This document shows, in pieces, positions 25,138 through 33,925 of a DNA stretch of 64,000 nucleotides. The stretch is from Gemmatimonadaceae bacterium. Lineage in GTDB: Bacteria; Gemmatimonadota; Gemmatimonadetes; Gemmatimonadales; Gemmatimonadaceae. The notes under the pieces are model-generated. The model was not told the origin of the DNA and did no database searches. It saw nothing but the letters and a program-made list of their open reading frames with translations. A program made the position numbers and the translations under genes. Location of the stretch: the NCBI GenBank assembly GCA_036496605.1, contig DASXKV010000003.1, positions 124,001 through 188,000 on the forward strand. The letters run 5' to 3'. Numbering within the stretch: position 1 is the stretch's first letter; each line of letters starts with the position of its first letter.

Positions 25138-27216
25138 ATGTCTTCACATCGCAACAGACTCGTCATCCTCGTCGCTGCCGCGCAGTTAGCTGTTGGCGGC
25201 GGCCATCTCGCTTCGGCACAGAACTCCACGCATTCGACGGCCTCGTCACCTCCGGCAGCCGAGGTCGAGGCGTGGCAGATCGTTCCCCAGCCCCAGTCGT
25301 CGCTCGTATTCGCGCGCGACGGTTCACTCCTCGGCGAGGTCGGGCGGGAGTTTCGCACGAGCGTCGCGCTCCGGACGCTGCCAGCCTACCTGCCGCATGC
25401 GTTCATCGCCGTCGAAGACCAGCGCTTTTATCAGCACGACGGCGTCGATCTCATTGGCGTCGCCTCCGCGATCAAGGGGAAAATCTTTGGCGGTCGTCGC
25501 GGCGGGGCGAGCACGATCACGCAGCAGCTCGTCGGCAACATGCATCCCGACATCATCGATCGGCATGACCTCAGTTTATCGCGCAAGCTTCGCGAGCAGT
25601 CCGCTGCGCGAGAGATGGAGAAACACTATACGAAAGACCAGATCCTCGAGGCCTACCTCAACCAGGTGGATCTCGGCCACAACTGGTTCGGCGTCGAGGC
25701 GGCTGCGCGGCACTACTTCGGAAAGTCGGCATCTCGTCTCTCACTCGCCGAGGCAGCCACGCTCGCTGCGCTTCCGAAATCTCCAACTCTGTACGATCCG
25801 ACGCGTTTTCCGACCCGCTCCAAGCAACGGCGCGACCTGATCCTCGGCCTCATGGCCGAGCAGGGCTATATCACCCACGAGGTCGCGGAAAGGGCGAAGA
25901 TCGAGCCGATCGTGACCGCGCCCGAAGGCGGCACCTCGGCGCCCGCGCTGTATTTCGTCGACGCCGTTCGTCAGGCAGCGCAGCGCGCGGGAATCCCCGT
26001 CGCGAACGGCGGCTACCACATCTACACGACGCTCGACCCTGCGCTGCAGCGTGCCGCGGTCACGGCTCTCGTCGAGGGCGCAGCGCGCGTGGAGGCGCGG
26101 CCGGGTTATCGTCACCCCTCGTATGCGGTCGCGATGAAGACACACGCACCGTATCTCCAGGGCGCCGTCGTCGCGCTCGATCCGGCGACCGGAGACGTTC
26201 GCGCGCTCGTCGGCGGACGCAATTACGCGACGTCGCCTTTCGATCGCGTCTTCGCGCTTCGACAGCCCGGCTCCGCTATCAAGCCGCTCGTGTACGCGGC
26301 GGCTCTGGCAGATAGCATACCTGCGAATGCCATTATTCCAGACACGGCGCTGTCGATACCCATGCCGAGCGGGCCGAACTACCAACCCGGCAACGCGGAC
26401 GGCCAATTCCTCGGGCCGATGACGCTGCACGAGGCGCTCGTTAAGTCACGCAATCCGGTCGCCGTCCAACTCGGGATGCGCGTCGGCATCGACACGATTG
26501 CCTCGCTGGCCCAGCGGTTAGGCATCAATTCGCCGATCGCGCCCGTTCCGTCGAGCGCGATCGGCGCTTCGGCCGTTCGTCCGCTGGAGCTCGTCACCGC
26601 GTACACCGCCTTCGCGAATCTCGGCTCGGTGGCGCAGGCTCGCTTGATCACTCGCATCGATGATCCCTCGGGTAAGCCGGCCTATGCCGCGCCCGTGGCG
26701 CCGCTGACGCCGGTGCTCGATTCGCGAGTCGCGTTCATGATTCGTCGCATGATGCAGGATGTGGCCGATCACGGCACAGGCGCGGCCGCGCGCCAGGCCG
26801 TTCCGTCGTCGATACCGGTGGCTGGCAAGACCGGAACGACGAACGACAACGCCGACGTCTGGTTTGTCGGGCTCACCCCCGATCTGGTTGGTGGCGTCTG
26901 GCTCGGCTTCGATCAACCGACGACGATCGCGGCCGGTGCAGCTGGGGGCTCGCTCGCCGCACCGATCTGGGGGCAGATGGTCGCACGATACTATGCGTCG
27001 TTAGGTTCCGCGGCGCCGGCGAACTCCGCGGCGTGGGACGTGCCGCCGCCCGGACTTGTTTACGCCGAGCTCGATCGCGATACGGGTGCGCTCGCGGATA
27101 CGACGACGCCTCCGGCGCGCCGATATACCGAATTCTTCCTGCCTGGCACAGAGCCGGCAGCGCTCAAAAATGATCCGTGGCGCATGCCGCAGTTCGGTGC
27201 GCTCGTGTTCCAGTGA
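25138..27216 (+). CDS. Class A penicillin-binding protein (PBP1-type transglycosylase/transpeptidase)
   Basis: The 692-residue protein has a GT51 transglycosylase domain (E93 in VEDQRFYQHDGVD, and GASTITQQLVGNM) and a transpeptidase domain. The transpeptidase has S379-x-x-K382 (GSAIKP), S437-R-N439, and K564-T-G-T. It polymerises and cross-links peptidoglycan in the periplasm. The N-terminus, with RLVILVAAAQLAVGGGHLASAQ, looks like a cleavable signal peptide ending ASA/Q rather than the usual uncleaved membrane anchor. ATG 25138 is preferred to an upstream TTG. It is followed by the acyl-CoA dehydrogenase gene with a GTGA overlap. Confidence 0.93.
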   Translation: MSSHRNRLVILVAAAQLAVGGGHLASAQNSTHSTASSPPAAEVEAWQIVPQPQSSLVFARDGSLLGEVGREFRTSVALRTLPAYLPHAFIAVEDQRFYQHDGVDLIGVASAIKGKIFGGRRGGASTITQQLVGNMHPDIIDRHDLSLSRKLREQSAAREMEKHYTKDQILEAYLNQVDLGHNWFGVEAAARHYFGKSASRLSLAEAATLAALPKSPTLYDPTRFPTRSKQRRDLILGLMAEQGYITHEVAERAKIEPIVTAPEGGTSAPALYFVDAVRQAAQRAGIPVANGGYHIYTTLDPALQRAAVTALVEGAARVEARPGYRHPSYAVAMKTHAPYLQGAVVALDPATGDVRALVGGRNYATSPFDRVFALRQPGSAIKPLVYAAALADSIPANAIIPDTALSIPMPSGPNYQPGNADGQFLGPMTLHEALVKSRNPVAVQLGMRVGIDTIASLAQRLGINSPIAPVPSSAIGASAVRPLELVTAYTAFANLGSVAQARLITRIDDPSGKPAYAAPVAPLTPVLDSRVAFMIRRMMQDVADHGTGAAARQAVPSSIPVAGKTGTTNDNADVWFVGLTPDLVGGVWLGFDQPTTIAAGAAGGSLAAPIWGQMVARYYASLGSAAPANSAAWDVPPPGLVYAELDRDTGALADTTTPPARRYTEFFLPGTEPAALKNDPWRMPQFGALVFQ

Positions 27217-28886
27217 GCGATTTCTTCCAAGATCCGCCGCGCCTAACGAATCAGTACGCCGACGACCCGCTCCTCGCGTCGTACCTGCGCTGGCGCTTGC
27301 CGCAGGAGATGTTCGTTGAGATCGAGCCGTCGTTGCGACGCCTCGGTGAGCGAGCGGCAACGGATCTGCTCGCGCTCGATGGCGCTGCCGAAGCGTCCCC
27401 GCCGCGCCACGTGCCGTACGACGCGTGGGGGCGACGAATCGACGTCATCGAGACCTCCGAAGCCTGGCGCGCGCTCGACCGGATTGCCGCCGAGGAAGGG
27501 CTCGTCGCAATGGGCTATGAGCGTCGTCATGGAGCGCATTCGCGCGTCGATCAATTCGCTCGCCTCTACCTGTACGCGCCGTCCTCCGCCACCTATAGCT
27601 GTCCCTTGGCGATGACCGATGGCGCTGCGCGGCTTCTCGAGCTCTATCCCGATGAGATCACCACTTCCGTCTTCAAGCATCTGATTTCGCGCGATCCGCG
27701 CGCCTTCTGGACCTCCGGACAATGGATGACCGAACGCACCGGAGGCTCGGATGTGTCGGGGACTTCGACGATCGCACGGCTCGGCTCGGATGCGACGCCA
27801 GCGGAATATCGACATCGTCTCTACGGCACCAAGTGGTTCACCTCCGCGACGACGTCGCAGATTGCGATCACGCTGGCGTATATCGAGGGAGATGAGAATC
27901 TCAGCGTCTTCCTCGTTAGGCTACGGAACGATGATGGCACGCTTCGCAACATCCGTGTCAACCGGCTCAAGGACAAGTTGGGTACGCGTGCGCTTCCAAC
28001 GGCCGAGCTGACGCTGGACGGCACGCCTGCACATCTCATCCGCGGGGAGGGGGAGGGCGTCCGCAAGATTGCCGCGATGTTCAACGTCACGCGCGTCTAC
28101 AATGCGGTTGCGGCGGTCGCCGGAATGCGTCGTGCCATCGCGCTGGCACGTGACTATGCAGCGCGCCGAACGGCATTCGGCAAGCCACTACTGAATCATC
28201 CGCTCCATGCCGAAACGCTCGCCCTCATGGAGCTCGAGTGGCGAGCCGCGTTCCTGCTCGCATTCCACGTCGTCGAATTGTTAGGCAGACAGGAAGCAGG
28301 CACGGCGACGAGCGAAGAGCTCTCCCGGTTACGGCTGCTCATTCCTGTCGCGAAGCTCTACACGGCCAAGCAGGCGGTGGCGATTGCCAGCGAGGCCGTC
28401 GAGTCGTTTGGCGGCGCTGGGTATATCGAGGACACCGGAATTCCTCGCCTGCTCCGCGACGCTCAGGTGCTGTCCATTTGGGAAGGAACGACGAACGTCC
28501 TGAGCCTCGACGTCTTACGCGCGCTCGAGAAGACGAATGCGCTTGACGCCTTCATTCACGATGCCCAGCACCGCCTCGCCGCGATTCATGCGGAATCGCT
28601 CACGACCGCCGCCGTCCACGTCCGCGCAGCGCTGCGCGCGATCGAATTATTTGGCGAGAGTGCCGAAGAGCAAGGGCGCGTTTACGCCGAGGTGCGCGCT
28701 CGTGCGTTCTCCTATGCCATCGCGCGAACGACGGCAGCGCTGCTGCTACTCGACTATGCACATCGGTCGAGCACGTTAGGCGGTGATCAATCGGCCGTCA
28801 TTGCCGCCAGCCGATGGTGCTCCCGCGACTTGGCGCCAATCGAAAACGACGAAGGGCCGGTGCCGTCGCCGCTGCTGATCGGCTGA
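27213..28886 (+). CDS. AidB-like acyl-CoA dehydrogenase
   Basis: The 557-residue protein starts at GTG, which overlaps the stop of the upstream penicillin-binding protein gene (GTGA at 27213-27216). It has the acyl-CoA dehydrogenase fold with WMTERTGGSDV near residue 170, similar to the AidB MTEKQGGSDV-type motif. It also has FGGAGYIEDTGIPRLLRDAQV and IWEGTTNVLSLD near the C-terminal flavin region. AidB-type members are FAD proteins tied to alkylation stress; others oxidise branched acyl-CoAs. The long C-terminus and AidB-like motifs favour the first group, but the substrate remains unknown. Confidence 0.85.
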   Translation: MSDFFQDPPRLTNQYADDPLLASYLRWRLPQEMFVEIEPSLRRLGERAATDLLALDGAAEASPPRHVPYDAWGRRIDVIETSEAWRALDRIAAEEGLVAMGYERRHGAHSRVDQFARLYLYAPSSATYSCPLAMTDGAARLLELYPDEITTSVFKHLISRDPRAFWTSGQWMTERTGGSDVSGTSTIARLGSDATPAEYRHRLYGTKWFTSATTSQIAITLAYIEGDENLSVFLVRLRNDDGTLRNIRVNRLKDKLGTRALPTAELTLDGTPAHLIRGEGEGVRKIAAMFNVTRVYNAVAAVAGMRRAIALARDYAARRTAFGKPLLNHPLHAETLALMELEWRAAFLLAFHVVELLGRQEAGTATSEELSRLRLLIPVAKLYTAKQAVAIASEAVESFGGAGYIEDTGIPRLLRDAQVLSIWEGTTNVLSLDVLRALEKTNALDAFIHDAQHRLAAIHAESLTTAAVHVRAALRAIELFGESAEEQGRVYAEVRARAFSYAIARTTAALLLLDYAHRSSTLGGDQSAVIAASRWCSRDLAPIENDEGPVPSPLLIG

Positions 28887-28901
28887 CGGACCGGCCCTTC
28901 G
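28850..28901. other. Inverted repeat between convergent genes, possible terminator without T tract
   Basis: CGAAGGGCCGGT (28850-28861) and ACCGGCCCTTCG (28890-28901) form a perfect 12-bp inverted repeat. The 28-base loop includes the stop codon of the acyl-CoA dehydrogenase gene. It lies between the 3' ends of two convergent genes, the place for a bidirectional terminator. Neither side has a run of T, so intrinsic termination is uncertain. Confidence 0.4.
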
Positions 28902-28917
28902 ACGAACAATCCGCGCG

Positions 28918-31506
28918 CTAGCGAGCGGCCGCTGCTTCCTCTTCCTCTTCCATCAGCGTTTTTTCCGCCGGACCGTGGGCCGTTGGCATCGGCAGCAGCG
29001 CGATGTCGAAGACTTCGTCCAGGGTGGACACACAATGGAAGCTGAGCTGAGTGCGGACATCCTCCGGGATATCCTCCATGTCGGCGTCGTTGTCCTTTGG
29101 CAGGATGATGTTCGTGATGCCCGCTCGGTGAGCCCCAAGGACCTTTTCCTTCACACCACCGATCGGAAGTACGCGCCCGCGCAACGTGATTTCACCCGTC
29201 ATCGCGACGTCCTTTCGCACTGGGCGGCCGGACATCGCACTCACGAGCGCCGTCGCCATCGTGACGCCGGCCGAGGGACCGTCTTTGGGGATTGCGCCCG
29301 CCGGAACGTGCACGTGAACTTCGATTGATCCAAGCCGATCCTCTGGGATCTGGAGCGTTGACGCATGCGTGGCCGCAAAGGTGAGCGCAGCGCGTGCGGA
29401 CTCCTTCATGACGTCGCCGAGCTGGCCAGTGAGTATCAGTGAAACATTGCCCCACCCGCTCACCTGGCTCTTCTCGCTGTCTGAGCTACGCTGGCCGAAA
29501 CCGTAGAGCCTCCGGATCGCCGCTTCGACGAACATGATGTCGCCACCAGCCGGTGTGTAGTACATACCGGTCGCGACGCCGATCTCGTTTTCCGTCGCTG
29601 CACGCTCCGGATGCACGCGAGGCCGACCGAGCAGCGTACGCACTTCCTGTGCGTCGATCTTGCCGTCCTCGATCATCTGCTGATCGCCAGAGGCCAGCCG
29701 TCGCGCGACTTTCCGCGCAACGGCACCGATCTGCCGCTCGAGCTGACGTACGCCGCTCTCGCGCGTGTAATTGCTGATCACCATTGCGACTGCGTCGTCC
29801 GTCATCGCGACGTTCTTGTCGCCGAGGCCGGACTCCTCGAACTGGCGCGGAATGAGGTAGCGTTTCGCGATCTCGGCCTTCTCTGCCTCGGTGTAGCCCG
29901 CGAAATCGACCATCTCCATTCGATCGAGCAGCGGTCCCGGAATGTTCTGAACGAAGTTGGCGGTGCAGATGAACAACACTTCGCTCAGATCGAACGGTAC
30001 ACCGAGATAGTGATCGGTGAAGTTGTCGTTCTGCGCCGGATCGAGCACCTCGAGGAGTGCGCTCGCCGGGTCGCCCTGGAACGAGATACCCAACTTGTCG
30101 ACTTCGTCAAGCAGGAAGACGGGGTTCTTGGTCCCTCCCTGCTTCATCCCCTGAATGATTCGGCCCGGCATTGCGCCGACGTACGTCCGACGATGCCCGC
30201 GGATATCCGCTTCGTCACGCGCGCCGCCTAACGCCACGCGCACGTACTCGCGACCTAACGATCGCGCGATGGATTTCGCGATCGACGTCTTGCCGACACC
30301 CGGCGGTCCGACGAAGAGCAGGATCGGTCCCTTCGCCATGGCACGTGACTTCGCTTCTTTGGGATCCGTGATGGTTCGTTCGTCGTCTGACGTGACGAGC
30401 TGCGGCGTCGCATCCTCTTTCGACGCCTTCATCTTTGCGACGGGCAGCTCACCTGTCTTCGTCATCTCCTCGGCCAACTGCTGCGCGCGGAGCTGTCGGA
30501 CCGCGAGGAACTCGAGCACGCGATCCTTCACGTCCTTGAGACCGTAATGGTCCTCGTCGAGCACCACCTCCGCATGCTGAAGGTCGAGGTTGTCGTCGGA
30601 CCGGTTGTTCCAGGGGAGCTCGGCGATCCACTCGAGATACGTGCGGATCACCTGCGCTTCCATGGACTCCCGTCCAGCGCGCTCGAGGCGACCGATCTCC
30701 CGCTCCACTTCCTGCCGCGCCTCTTTCGGAAGCTGCAGCTTGTTCAGCTTGTCACGGAGCTCGGCGATTTCCTTGGATTGATCGTCGTCGCCCAGCTCCT
30801 TCTGAATCGCCTTCATTTGCTCGCGCAGATACATCTCGCGCTGGCGCTCTCCCAGCTCCTCCTGCACCTGCGACTTGATCTCCTCCTGCATCTCGAGCAA
30901 GCCAATCTGCCGCTGGACATGCACAAGGACCCGACGCAGGCGCTCCTCGACGCTGAGCGTCTCGAGCAACCCCTGCTTTTCCGGCGGAGGAAGTTCGATG
31001 TAGCCGGCGACGAGATCCGCGAACCTTCCCGGATCGGTCACGGCATCAAGCACTTGGTGAACGACCTCCTCGGGAAGGCCACGGCGTTCGCCGAGCTCTG
31101 CGGCGCGCTCGCGCAACTCCTTATGGAGGGCGATGAACGCCGGATCGTCCTCGTTCGCCGGCTTCATCTCGTCCACCGGCATCGCGACCGCGCTGAGATA
31201 TCCCTCGGTAACCGAGTATTGCAGCGATGTCGCGCGCTGCTCACCCTGAAGCAGCAACTGTACTCCGCCGAGTCCCCGCTGGATCTGTCCGATCCGAGCG
31301 ATCACTCCCATCGAGTAGAGAATGTCAGGAGTGGGCTCGTCTGTGTTGTCACGCTGTGCTACCGCAAACACGAGTCGTTCGCTTTTCAGCGCGGCTTCGA
31401 TGGCGCGGAGCGTACCGGGTCGGCCAGCCGCGATCGGGGCAGTCAAGCCCGGAAAAATCACCGTTCCCCGCAACGGGAGAACAGGTAGAGTCTGGCGTTG
31501 AGCCAT
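28918..31506 (-). CDS. lon: ATP-dependent protease Lon
   Basis: The 862-residue protein has an N-terminal LON substrate-binding domain, a coiled-coil region, the AAA+ module with Walker [10 protein letters not shown] (near 400-408) and Walker [11 protein letters not shown], and the protease with S745 in [10 protein letters not shown] and K788 in [11 protein letters not shown]. It degrades misfolded and regulatory proteins in the cytoplasm using ATP. Compared with canonical Lon it has an extra segment of about 50 residues (about 341-391), charged and Ala/Lys-rich, just before Walker A. The C-terminus ends in a run of glutamates and alanines. The gene is alone on the minus strand, and a 316-bp intergenic region lies upstream. 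Confidence 0.97.
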   Translation of the reverse strand: MAQRQTLPVLPLRGTVIFPGLTAPIAAGRPGTLRAIEAALKSERLVFAVAQRDNTDEPTPDILYSMGVIARIGQIQRGLGGVQLLLQGEQRATSLQYSVTEGYLSAVAMPVDEMKPANEDDPAFIALHKELRERAAELGERRGLPEEVVHQVLDAVTDPGRFADLVAGYIELPPPEKQGLLETLSVEERLRRVLVHVQRQIGLLEMQEEIKSQVQEELGERQREMYLREQMKAIQKELGDDDQSKEIAELRDKLNKLQLPKEARQEVEREIGRLERAGRESMEAQVIRTYLEWIAELPWNNRSDDNLDLQHAEVVLDEDHYGLKDVKDRVLEFLAVRQLRAQQLAEEMTKTGELPVAKMKASKEDATPQLVTSDDERTITDPKEAKSRAMAKGPILLFVGPPGVGKTSIAKSIARSLGREYVRVALGGARDEADIRGHRRTYVGAMPGRIIQGMKQGGTKNPVFLLDEVDKLGISFQGDPASALLEVLDPAQNDNFTDHYLGVPFDLSEVLFICTANFVQNIPGPLLDRMEMVDFAGYTEAEKAEIAKRYLIPRQFEESGLGDKNVAMTDDAVAMVISNYTRESGVRQLERQIGAVARKVARRLASGDQQMIEDGKIDAQEVRTLLGRPRVHPERAATENEIGVATGMYYTPAGGDIMFVEAAIRRLYGFGQRSSDSEKSQVSGWGNVSLILTGQLGDVMKESARAALTFAATHASTLQIPEDRLGSIEVHVHVPAGAIPKDGPSAGVTMATALVSAMSGRPVRKDVAMTGEITLRGRVLPIGGVKEKVLGAHRAGITNIILPKDNDADMEDIPEDVRTQLSFHCVSTLDEVFDIALLPMPTAHGPAEKTLMEEEEEAAAAR

Positions 31507-31822
31507 GGTACCGACCTTTATTAATTGTCGAAAGTGCGAAACGCGTCAGGCAGCAGTACGTACGAACGCCTACTGTCATGAATGCGCGTTGATGATGGCG
31601 AATTCGCACACTCCATTCCAGCACCGGTCACGCGTCCCTAACTCGAAGCGGCGTATTGCCTAATGCTGCCTCGAGATCGCACCTGGCGCGACTCGGCGTT
31701 GGAAGGTGGCTCGGAGCGCGTCAGCGTGGCAGGAATTGCAACTTCCAAACGACGTGAGGACGTAGTCCACCTGCCGCGAAGGCGCGCGTATCTCCTTTCC
31801 AGAACTATGGCTGCGTGCTAGA
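31507..31822. other. Divergent intergenic region between lon and the first kinase gene
   Basis: No coding frame of any merit lies in these 316 bp. It must hold the promoters of lon (minus) and the kinase pair (plus). The minus side has an A/T-rich stretch, AATTAATAAAGG, just before the lon start, and the AAAGG there may be its ribosome binding site. No CIRCE or other known heat-shock operator was recognised. Confidence 0.5.
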
Positions 31823-33886
31823 ATGCCTCATTCTCGCTTGGCCAGCGGAGTTGTCCGTGTTGCTACCCGAGCCCCTCGAGTGTCCGACCCAGTAGTTTCG
31901 TCCGCAGACTCCGAGCTGCGCGCGCATGTCGAGCGCGTGCTGACCGATCACTATGAGCTGGACTCGGAGATTGGACGCGGTGGGATGGGCATCGTCTACC
32001 GTGCCAAAGATCGGCGGCTAAAGCGTACCGTTGCCATCAAGCTTTTGCCGCCCGAATTGGCATTTCGGAGTGACATCAAGACTCGCTTCCTTCGTGAAGC
32101 CGAGACGGCCGCCCAGCTCAGCCATCCGAACATCGTACCGATTTATACAGTCGACGAGACCGAAGGGCTCGTCTATTTCGTGATGGCCTACGTCGACGGG
32201 GAGAATCTCGCCAAGCGTATCTTCGAGCGCGGGGTCCTACCAACGGAAGAGGTCCGTCGAATTCTTCGCGATGTAGCCGACGCACTCGCTTACGCACACG
32301 AGCGCGGCGTCGTTCACCGCGACATCAAGCCCGATAACATCATCATCGCTGCCCAAACTGGCCGGCCGATGGTCACGGATTTTGGTATCGCGCGCGCCGT
32401 CAGCGACGGCGATTCGCGCCTTACCGCGACCGGGATGGCCATCGGGACTCCTGCGTATATGTCACCAGAGCAGGCAGCCGGCGAACGGACGATCGACGGC
32501 CGAAGCGATCTCTATTCGTTAGGGATCGTCGCCTATCAGATGTTGGCTGGTGAGCCGCCGTTCGTGGCCGGCAGCACTCCGGCGATGCTCGTCAAACACA
32601 TATCCGAACGGCCGCTTCCCATTCAGCAGCGGCGTGCCGACATGCCTGAGGATCTGGCTCGCGCAGTGATGCTGCTGCTCGAGAAGGATCCGGCGAACCG
32701 GTTCCCATCCGCATCGGCGCTCGTTGCCGCGCTCGATACCGGCAACATTCCCTCGATTGCGCCTCGGACTTCGGGCGCTGCGGCGCCGAGCGATTTCGCC
32801 GCCTCCGACGGATACGGTGCGACGTCGTCGCGGGCACAATCGAACCGCACGAGCGGCGACGCCGGTTACGCTCCCGCGCACTTCGCCGACGCCGAGATTT
32901 TCTCTCCCACCGTGGAGGACATGGCGCGCTGGGAAGCCGAGCCGGTGCAAAAATTCCGGCGGAAGCTCGCGCCGTATCTCTTCGTCAATGGCGTCATAGT
33001 CATCGCGTCACTGGTCGGTGAGCGTGATTACTTCTTCTTCACGGTCATCTGGAGCATTTACATGGCGTTCAAGTACGCCAAGCTCTGGGCGGATGGCTAC
33101 GATTGGCGCGACGTATTCCGTCAGCCGCGGGAGCGCGAGTTGCTCGAGGTCGTTGACGACGGCTTAGGGCGTGTGCGCGCTCTCTTCGACAGCAAACAGC
33201 GCAACCGTCTCCGCGAGGAAAAGCGGGCACGGCGGCTCGCTCGGCGGGCAGGGCGCATATCAGTCGAGCGCTCGCCTTCCGCTTTCGCTTCCACCAACTC
33301 GCGTATGAGTGGTGGTATGGCACTCGGAAGCGGTCGTAGCGCCGATGTCGTCGCGCAGGCGGCGCGAGACCGCGACGAGATCCGACGTATCCTCGACACG
33401 CTGCCGCCAACCGAACGGGCCCGACTGTCCGATGTGCTACGGTCGTCGCTCGCGTTGTACGACAAGATCGAGGCGCTCGCTCTCTCCCTCTCGTCGATTG
33501 AGCGGAGTCTTGCACCTGGTGCAAAGGAATCAGTAGACGCGGAGATTTCGCGTCTCGAGGGCGCGGCCAATCCGCTCGAAGGCGCGGCGAGCGACGAGCG
33601 CGTTCGACGACTGGCGCATTTGCGCCGGCAGCGTCGCGCGATGGCTGATCTCGTCAGGCGCCGCGACGAGGCGGCCGAAAAGCTCGAGACGTGTGCGATC
33701 GCGCTCAACAACATGCGTCTGGACATGGTCCGCCTGCGGGCGGGAACGCAGACGCATGAGAACGTCACGACGTTGGCCGTGAATGCGATGTCGCTCGCGG
33801 AGAGCGTCGATAGCGCACTCTACGTGGCGGATGAGATGGGACGGCTTGGGCAGCGCCGTTCGGCGCGCTCGACGGCGGGTCCGTAG
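31823..33886 (+). CDS. Membrane Ser/Thr protein kinase with C-terminal coiled coil (copy 1)
   Basis: The 687-residue protein has a Hanks-type kinase domain (about 43-300): glycine loop IGRGGMGIVY, K73 in VAIK, catalytic H165-R-D167 in HRDIKPDN, DFG at 186-188 and GTPAYMSPEQ. A flexible Ala/Ser-rich linker follows. Then comes a two-helix membrane hairpin near 385-430 (YLFVNGVIVIASLV and YFFFTVIWSIYMAFKYAKLW), resembling the bacterial 2TM domain. The remainder (about 510-670) is a long coiled coil. There is no PASTA domain. It is 39 bp upstream of a close relative on the same strand, so the two kinases probably form one operon and could phosphorylate each other. Confidence 0.92.
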   Translation: MPHSRLASGVVRVATRAPRVSDPVVSSADSELRAHVERVLTDHYELDSEIGRGGMGIVYRAKDRRLKRTVAIKLLPPELAFRSDIKTRFLREAETAAQLSHPNIVPIYTVDETEGLVYFVMAYVDGENLAKRIFERGVLPTEEVRRILRDVADALAYAHERGVVHRDIKPDNIIIAAQTGRPMVTDFGIARAVSDGDSRLTATGMAIGTPAYMSPEQAAGERTIDGRSDLYSLGIVAYQMLAGEPPFVAGSTPAMLVKHISERPLPIQQRRADMPEDLARAVMLLLEKDPANRFPSASALVAALDTGNIPSIAPRTSGAAAPSDFAASDGYGATSSRAQSNRTSGDAGYAPAHFADAEIFSPTVEDMARWEAEPVQKFRRKLAPYLFVNGVIVIASLVGERDYFFFTVIWSIYMAFKYAKLWADGYDWRDVFRQPRERELLEVVDDGLGRVRALFDSKQRNRLREEKRARRLARRAGRISVERSPSAFASTNSRMSGGMALGSGRSADVVAQAARDRDEIRRILDTLPPTERARLSDVLRSSLALYDKIEALALSLSSIERSLAPGAKESVDAEISRLEGAANPLEGAASDERVRRLAHLRRQRRAMADLVRRRDEAAEKLETCAIALNNMRLDMVRLRAGTQTHENVTTLAVNAMSLAESVDSALYVADEMGRLGQRRSARSTAGP

Positions 33887-33925
33887 CGCCACGCCTCGCG
33901 GCGGGCCTACCGGGTATCACGCATC

